A DNA stretch of 11,199 nucleotides from a bacterium (GTDB lineage Bacteria > Electryoneota > Electryoneia > Electryoneales > Electryoneaceae). Under the pieces are notes generated by a model, which was given only the letters and a program-made list of their open reading frames with translations, had not been told where the DNA came from and did not search any database. The position numbers were made by a program, and so were the translations under genes. Within the stretch, counting starts at the first letter, position 1; every line of letters begins with the position of its first letter. The DNA lies in the NCBI GenBank assembly GCA_028278125.1, contig JANQEY010000097.1, positions 1 through 11,199 on the forward strand, written 5' to 3'. Below are positions 1-9,000 of this stretch, piece by piece.

Positions 1-3000
1 ATGGCGACAGCACGATATTGGACAGGGCGGGAAGTAGTTGCATTAATTATGCATCCCACACCCCCGGCGGGACGAATTCGGACGATCAGCAGCTTGCCAC
101 GTGGTTCAGTAATAGCTCATATCACATTATCGTGAGCAAAAATACAATTGCGATCCCCAACGTAGAAATATTAGATAAAACTATCTCGGTTACGGAGACA
201 AGGGATGGGCGGACTTTTCAACTCGGTTATAAAATATCCAGCCCAGATGCCACCGCAGGATGGTTGGGATGCACGCTTACAGGTTCTTTAACAGGACCTC
301 CACTACAGATAATTGCAGATGAAACGAATGAGGGCATTATTCAAATTAAAGAAGGTACACACTGGTATTATAGGGATTTCTTCGTTAATGTACCTCCGAA
401 TGTTCAAAGCGGACTTTATGATGTCACCTGGGGAGTCCATTGGGGCGAAGAGGGTTATGCCGAAACCACTGAGCACCTATCCCTGAATATCCTGCCCCCA
501 ATTCCTGTAAGAGTACCCATTTTGGGTTATCATAAAGTTGGACCAACTGCTCACTCTGAATATTGGGTTACCACAGAGACCTTTAGGCAACACCTCACAG
601 CCATTAAAACTTATGGATACACGGCCATAACATTTCAAGACCTTATGGATTATCGTGCGGGAATAGCTACCCCACCGAACAAACCTGTTATGATAACCTT
701 CGATGATGGTTATGAGAATCTCAAAACTTATGCATTGGATGTGCTCTCTGATCCGAACATCAACTTTGCTGCAACCAGCTTTATTATTACCGGAAAGGTA
801 GGTCAAACCAATGAATGGGATGATGGTGGTGATCCGAATGATCCTAATACTGGGGACAACAATCCGATAATAAATCATCTGAGTTGGAGCCAAATCAATG
901 AATTAGATTCAACGGGTATAATTGATTTTCAGGCACATAGTGTTTCACATCCAAATCTGACATCTTTAACTTTACCAGAATTGAAATATGAGCTTGAAAA
1001 CTCGAAGTCCACGCTCGAATCGCACCTTGGCAAAATTGTATCCTTTATAGCTTGGCCGTATGGTGCGTATGATTCAAATACGAACCAAGCAGCCAGAGAA
1101 GCAGGGTATTTTGCGGCAACAGGTTACCAGGATGCTTTAGAGGAAGACTGTATCGATAAGTGGGCATTGAAAAGGATTGATATAGATTCGAATACATCTG
1201 TGGGATATGACCCCGAACACCCAGACAATTTTATTATGAACAAAATTCAGGATCCGGATGTTGTCATTCCGGAAATTACAATCAACTCTGTCGAGTACAT
1301 CAATCCAGTAACTGGGCAAGCGCTCTATAATTTTGAACCCGGAGATGAAGTACTTATCAAAGTGACAGCAACAAACGCGGATAATCCTACCGATATCATC
1401 GTCTCACTTAACATAGATGACGATAGCGATCCAAACGATGGCCTTGTTTATGATAGTCATCAAATGAATCCCAATGAAGATATTAATCGTGTCTTTTCAG
1501 TCGGCCAAGAAACATTTGAATGGATGTGGACAGTACCGGAGGATGCGAATAGCGGTCAATACTACGTAGCTGTTGGTTTTCATGATCGTTATTATGTTTT
1601 AGGTTTTGAATATTATGGATGGAAAACCGCTTTTTCAGTAGGTTTAGCCCCCGCCCCTGTTCTCAGTGCAGATGTAAGTGAAATCTATGTCCGGCCGGGA
1701 GCAACCCAAAAGGTCCTTATCACTCTTGAAAACCAAGGGGAATATGCAAGGGCGGGATACATAAGCGCAACTGCTTCATCTGGTTTGGAAATTACAGGTA
1801 TTGAACATCTGGAGGACGGCAATATAGAGTTAACCTCGATTGATCCATCTTCGGAGTCGATAATTGTCAACAACGAAATTACCTATCAAAACATACCTGT
1901 CGGATACAATGATCTCTGTGGACCTGATAATTGTAATTATGAAGCAACCTATCAGGTTCTGGATATTAAAGCAGACTATGCAAAAGATAAAGCACGGCAG
2001 TTTTATATCATAATTAGAGCCAAAGATAACGGAGCCGGAATTCATTGGATTCAATACTCATCTGCCATGTATCCATCAACTCGAGACGGTGACGTGGATT
2101 GGACCCATGTTACACGGGCACCTAATTCAGGAACGCTCGATCAGCGAAATATACATGTCGAAACAATTGACGCACTAATTCCAAGAGTAACACTCAATTT
2201 TGATAAAATTACCGATGCTAACGACAATATAAAATCAAAGTTTAAACCAGGTGAAACCGCACGTATCTGGCTGTATGCCAACAATACCGGTGCTTCAGTA
2301 CCCATACTTGTAACCTTGAATTTGATTCATTCATTAGACAATAACATTATTCCTTATGACAGCCATGCCAGAGGAACAGATTCTTCTGAAGGATCACCAC
2401 TACAAGCCGGTCCAGAATACTATTATTTCGATTGGGTCATTGAGGAGAACACACCGGTAGGTTTCTATGATCTAATGGCAGCAATCAGGGATGGCAGTTA
2501 CGCAGAAGGCAACGAAAATGCAGTAGTCTTTGACACAACAGTTCCTGGTTGTTGTGATGAAGATTTTTCACCAACCATCTCTAAAGTTATGGAAATAGAA
2601 CAACCAGGAGACGACATCATACCACCAGATTGGAAAGATACTGCGAAGGAGATATCGCCACCTGGAGGTTATCAAATTGGCAATACAAACTATACATTAA
2701 TGGAATACTTGGATGGACAGCGTCACCTCATATTCAAAGGTCAGTCAGATACACTGGTTACAAATAATGAAGAGATATTATTGGTTACATTCCACCATTC
2801 GATGCTGTCAGGGAATAATAATTGGGATTTCTCTATCGATTCTTGTGAGGAAAAGAAAGTTGAATGGGCTAATCTGGAAGAGCAATGGAGTAGATTCTTT
2901 TTTCATCTAGATCCTCAAGATTATTTCGAATTAATTGATAGAAGTTACGTTTCGAAATCTTTAATATACTTTGGCATATTTGCAGCAGGGGTCGGTGCTA

Positions 3001-6000
3001 TTGCCTTAGCTCCTTGGACTTGTGGTGGTTCAATTGCTGCTGGAGTAGTGATTATCGGTGGTTTGGCTACAGCAGCAGGTGGCTTACATGGAGTTAGAAC
3101 GAGTCAACTTGAACGGGCTTATGACTATTCAATGCAGGATGAATATTATCTCTATGAAAGAGCATACTATGCGCAGGCAGAAAGTTTTCTAAATGGGCTT
3201 GAAGGAAATCAATCTGTAAATGGATGGAAAGCACTTTATGAAAATACTGATAATGATGAATTTGCAAAAACCTGCGCAACATACTCAACTATAGCATCTG
3301 CAATAGGAGGGTTCACTAAAAAAGTTGATTGGTCACATACAATATTCTCAAGCGATATGCACAATCAAACTTGGTCATGGAAAGCACCATCGCATTGGAG
3401 TTCACTAGCCAATATTGGATCCGCAGTTTTCGCACAATGGTCCATAAATAGCATAGATGCGAAAACCGATAGTTTTCAAAATGATTTTTTCTATGCTATT
3501 GCCTTTGACGAACACCATGCAATGTTACAAAGATTGGCCTCTAAAATAAAAGACTATTACTCAATTATTTGCGATAGCAATTCCAATAAATCCGAAATAT
3601 TAAAAGCTTATCAGGCAATTCCATTCCTCTACCAATTGTATCATCTTGTATATTTCGAAGTTGTACAAAACAAAAGATATGAGGAATTAGAAGATGAAAA
3701 CCTTAGGGAGCATTTAGAATTTCTTTTTACAAAATATGATGTAACTCCACATGAAATTATAAAGAATGATGCTAATGAGAATGTGCTCGCAACCGAGGGA
3801 AAAATAAAATCTTTTGGGAGTTTTGTAGAATATCTTTTCTCATCGATAATCGATTCTTATGAAGAAATCGACATCGTGATCAAAGAAGGTGGAATTATAT
3901 CCTTAAAGTATGAACAGTCCAATATCGTTATGCCTCCAGTTGGTGGAAGTTCTAATGCCACAGTGGTTCTGAAAAACGATGGGCTAGAATCTCTATCAAT
4001 TCTTGATATTGATATTAATGTTCCAACGGGAATGAATGCGAGCATCATTTCATCTATTGATGATTTACCCCCAGGGGATTCGTTAGAAATTCTTATCCAT
4101 TTGGTTTTGCAAACCGAAGCTGAAGAACTTTTGGCCGCTGATAATTATTTAGGCATAAATATTCATTACGATTCTGGAGGAATTGATTATAATCAAAACT
4201 TGAACACTATAATAGAAAATAGGCTACCGATATACGTTTCAGCTCATCCTATTGGACTGAATGTTAATAAACATGGTGGCGTTCAAGAAATAAAGGTAAT
4301 TACCAACTCTGAATCTACAGGAAGCTTAATCTTCAAATTGGTAGATTTTACAGGTTTTGAACACATTATTGGAAACCTCTCTGTTCCATCAGGCGAACAC
4401 ATTCAACAAATATCATGGCAAATACCATCCGAGTCAAAGATTGGCCCATATGCTGCCCGATGTGTGATTAATACAGATGATATTACCTATGAGTGGGAAC
4501 TCCCTCGCCTTTTTAGTATCTTCCCTGATTTTTATGGCGATTTAAGCATGGTTGATATGAGGCAGACTGTTATTATTAGTCAGTCTGGAGATGACGAGAT
4601 TTCAAAAAGGATAAGAGAAGTATTAAATGTCCCACTAAAACAAATTGAAAGTTTTGATAATGAAGAGCTGATGTATTACTTGTCGAACAAGGATTTGATT
4701 TTAATAGGTGGCCACTTAACTAATTTTTTAGTCGAGGATTTGAGAAGTTCAGGAAAAATTCAAACTGATTGGTCAGAACCTGGGGATGCTAGCGTTGAGG
4801 TCGTTGAAGGATGGATGGGCCACAAAGCAATTGTTATTGCTGGCTACACAATTGAAGACACCTTTCTTGCCGGTCTCAGGTTTATCGATGAATGGAATCA
4901 ATCTATCCCTCAGTTAGATTCAATCCAGGTAATCCCCAGTGAAATGCAGACATTATACGTTGGGCAAAGCACAGATTTTGAGGCTGTAGCTTATTTTTCT
5001 GATGGGAGTTCTGAGGAAATTACAAATAGCGCAACTTGGTCCTCTTTAAATACCGACGTCGTTGAATTCATATCACCTGCAGGTACCCTGTCTGCAATTG
5101 ATAGTGGGTCCTCAAGCATAACTGCCTCCTATGGAGAGGTTACAAGCAGCTCGGTCGAAATCACAGTCAATGAACCCACTCTAACATCGATAACAATTAA
5201 CCCTCATAATCCATCCTCTTTGCACACGGGTGAAAGCATTCAGTTTACTGCGACAGCGCACTATTCAGACGGAAGCAGCGGTGATATTTCGCAGAGTGTG
5301 TCATGGCATAGTTCTGATCAAAGTGTGGGTCGCTTTATGAACTCATCGGGTGGCTTTGTTGGTTATGACGACGGCACAACCGATATATCTGCTACATTTC
5401 AATCTATAACAAGCGAAACGATTGAAGTCACTGTCTTGAGCCCACAACTTGAAAGCATATCCATAGCACCCGCTAATCCTGATCCCATTGAAATAGGAGA
5501 CACGGTCCAGTTTTCAGCAATCGGTTATTATTCAGACGGAAACAATGCCGATATTTCTGATAATGTCAACTGGAAATTATCTGATTATTTACTTGGAACG
5601 ATTGATAACTCTGGACTTTTCAGAAGCGCAAATGCGGGATCAATCGAAATCTTTTCAAGTTTTCAAAATGTAACCAGCAGTGTGTCATATTTGACGATAA
5701 ACGAGCCGACCTTGGTATCTGTATCTATTACACCATCTTCACCCGAAGAGCTCTATCCTGGATCGACAGTACAATTTACAGCTATCGCTGTGTACTCGGA
5801 TGGAAGCCAATCGGATGTGACTGGACTTGCAACTTGGCTTTCAAGCAATCCGTCCATCGCATATTTTGACCTAGTTCCCGGCTTGTTGTTAGCTCAATCC
5901 TCAGGAAACGTAACAATCAGTGCCAGCACTGGAGATAAAACTAGCAGTGCCGTTGCAGTCAATGTATTAGAATTTCCTCATTTCATTACAGACAGAGAAA

Positions 6001-9000
6001 GCATTGTTGTGGCTGAGGGTGGCGATGTTGGATTTCAGATAAAACTGAGCATAGAACCTGAATCAGATATAACATTGACTACAATCATCCTTGGTGGCGA
6101 TGAGGATATTTCTGTCCACTCAGGCAGTACTCTGACTTTTTCACCCAACAATTGGGATGAATACCAAGAGGTGATCATCAAAGCTAATGAGGATCTTGAT
6201 AAAACAGATGGAATAGCAAGCATTCGCATATCCTGCTCTGGTTTCGCAACTAAAGACTTATTTGTTCGGGAGGAGGATAATGATAAAAAGTTTCCAAATA
6301 TACGTATTGAACCTTGCCCATCTAATTTTGGTGATGTGCCTATTGGTTCAACCAAAACAATTCCTATTACCATTTGGAATGATGGCGGTGAAGATCTTGT
6401 CATAACCGGTGCCACTGCATCAGGACCGAGTATTGATCAATTTGTGCCTTCGCCGATACCGACCTATCCTATTATAATAGAAGCCGGGAATTCCGTAACT
6501 TATGATATGAATTTCTCTCCCATTACAGTAGGACAAAAATCGATGCAAGTATGTGTCACCAGCAACGATCCGGATGAGGGATACAAGTGCTGTAATGTCA
6601 CTGGAACCGGAGCAGAAATAGGAATCGAAACCGATGTTGATAATCTTAATGTTCCAGAGAATGGGACTGCCCAATTCAATGTTAAACTAACTGGGCAACC
6701 CTCAAGCAATGTCGCCATATCGGTTAGCCGTGCAAGTGGTGACAGCGACATAACAGTGCATTCCGGTGCGAACCTGACATTTACGCCAACCAATTGGAGT
6801 GCTTACCAATCAGTAACCCTGGCAGCTGCAGAAGATGTAGACACAGAGAACGGCCAAGCTGCGATTCAAATCAGTGCGGCAGGGTTACCTATAAAAGAGA
6901 TTATGGCTCAAGAATTGGACAATGATACCCTATTTTCAATTCTTGTCGCCGACTATCCCTTCAACGGAAATGCCAACGATTCGAGCGGCAACGGCAATGA
7001 CGGTATTGTTAATGGTCCTGCACTTGTTGCCGATAGATTCAATAGCGCAGATAGCGCCTACAGCTTCGACGGTGTCGATGACTATATTGTCGTTGCAGAT
7101 AATAATTCATTGGATCTAACTGGAAGCCTCTCTTTTAGTTTTTGGATTAATCCTGATGCTCAACCCAATGAAGGCTGTGGGAATATTCTGAACAAACATC
7201 GATGCTCAGAAAATTCTGATGGATCATGGTTTGTTCGAATGCGATCAGGCAGGATTAATTTTTCAGCAACTCCAAATTTCAGTGATGAAACGCCTTTCTC
7301 AGAACCTTTACAAATAAATCAGTGGCACCACGTGGTGTTCACCTACGACGCATCATTGGGTGTGTCCAAGGTTTATACGAACGGCAATTTGGATTCCAGT
7401 CATGATGGTTTTTGGCAAATAAATGATACCGACAAAGATCTTTATATCGGTAAAGAAGAGTGTTCTACAAATCAATGTTTATTCAAGGGACTGCTGGATG
7501 ATATCCACATTTTTGGTCGGAGCTTGACCGCAGAAGAAGTTAAACAAATCTTCGTTAATGAGGGTGGGATCCTTGACTCGGATGGCGATGGGATCTCGGA
7601 TGATGGAGACGGCAGTGGCAGCACGGAGGACAATCCATGCACCGGCGGTGAAACCCAAAACTGTGATGACAACTGCCCTGACATTCTCAATTCGGATCAG
7701 ACCGATTCGGATGGCGATGGGATCGGTGATGTTTGTGATCCATTGAATCCTCTGCGCTTTTCCGATCTGACCAATATCGACCTCTCGGGACTATCCAACG
7801 GCCAAGGCAGCGATTGCGGCGATGTCAACTATGTGGCCTTCAGGTTCTTCAATACTTTAAAAACCTATGACTATGGCGAAAGAAAGGCTGTTGATAAAAA
7901 CGGCTGTTCTTACGTGGATAGAAATGAAGGTGAAAATCACCCGGTCTTAATGGACATCGCCAAACCCTGGGGGATCGATCTTCCTGCCGGCGACTACCTC
8001 ACCATCACATACGATGGTGGAAAAACATTGGATGTCTATCTGCCGAGGCTTTACGAACCTTCGGGTTACAACCCAAACCATGTTCTGATTTACCTTTACA
8101 TTGCAGAAGACGGATCAACCTACTGGGATAAGGAACTTACGGATTTAGCGCAAAGCTCACCGATTAGTGATCCAGATGGCGATGGGATTCAAGGTGATGG
8201 TGACAGCAGTGGAACTGTAGGAGACAACCCCTGCACCGGAGGTGCAATTGAAAACTGCGACGACAACTGCCCGCATATCCCGAACCCGGATCAGGCAGAC
8301 ACGGATGGGGATGGGATCGGAGATGTTTGCGAAAACGATATTCCTTGCAGTAACAATTCAGAGTGCAGCCCAGATGGTTACTGTGAGAAACCGATTGGAA
8401 CTTGTATGGATGGTGACGGGATTTGCACTGCGGTTCCGGATGCCTGTCCACTTGTATACGACCCGGTTTGCGGGTGTGACGGGGTTACGTACGGTAACGG
8501 GTGTGAAGCCGCAAGACAAGGGGTTTCAGTCGCCTATCAAGGGTTGTGCAATATCGTTACACTTCAGCCGGGCCCGGATGAGGGGAAAGACTGCTACATT
8601 AAAGAGACGAAGCCGAACGACAATACCAATGGGTTTGAAATCGTCTCCGGAGTTCAAACGACTTCGAATGGTGGCAATTGTTACGCCTTCATTCAGTTTG
8701 ACATCAAGCAGTTTCCTGCTGAGGTGACGTCGGTAAAACTCAAACTTCGGAACGTAGCGTGGCATAAGCCGGGCGTCGGAGGCACCTTTGCCAACGGCAA
8801 CCTGCTTGCCCATCAGGTAATTCAGCTCTGGGAAGAAGACTCGGTCACATGGAACACCATGCCGGGCTACGAGAGCACACCTGCTGCTGAAAGCGGTGAA
8901 TTTGACACGTATGAAACCGAGTGGGTGGAAATTGACATAACAAACCTTTACCGGCTGTGGAAATCTGGAACACCCAATTACGGCATCATGCTAAACACGG

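Noticed and set aside
1..135. ATG at base 1 opening a 44-codon frame that ends at TGA 133-135
   Set aside because: It is in a different frame from the long open frame, has no upstream sequence to judge a ribosome site, and its product has no recognisable features. It is a chance frame at the window edge.
651..653. First in-frame ATG as the real translation start
   Set aside because: It falls within the deacetylase after the first conserved strand (VPILGYHKV) and before TFDDG, with no ribosome binding site upstream. Starting here would cut off part of the catalytic fold and the preceding Ig-like domain.
477..893. Minus-strand open frame of 138 codons
   Set aside because: It lies fully opposite the CE4 deacetylase, whose catalytic motifs prove the + frame. 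The predicted peptide has no domain or signal. Shadow frame.
4914..5972. Tandem repeats as a CRISPR array or DNA-level satellite
   Set aside because: The repetition is at protein level (BIG2 domains of about 88 residues). The DNA copies are too diverged and too long for CRISPR repeats.
6035..6415. Minus-strand open frame of 126 codons, with neighbours at 6420-6793
   Set aside because: Opposite the Calx-beta-like and HYDIN-type domains. No coding features of its own; low-complexity Ser/Val/Ile content as expected for an antisense shadow.
8242..8727. Plus-strand open frame of 161 codons in another frame
   Set aside because: It overlaps TSP3 copy 2, the Kazal-like domain and the DNRLRE start in the proven frame. 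Its translation is rich in Arg, Thr and Met with no fold pattern, as expected from frame-shifted reading of GC-richer Asp/Gly-rich codons.
8164..8813. Minus-strand open frames opposite TSP3/Kazal/DNRLRE (95 codons each)
   Set aside because: The His/Ser/Cys-rich translation is the mirror of Asp/Gly-rich repeats. No independent evidence.
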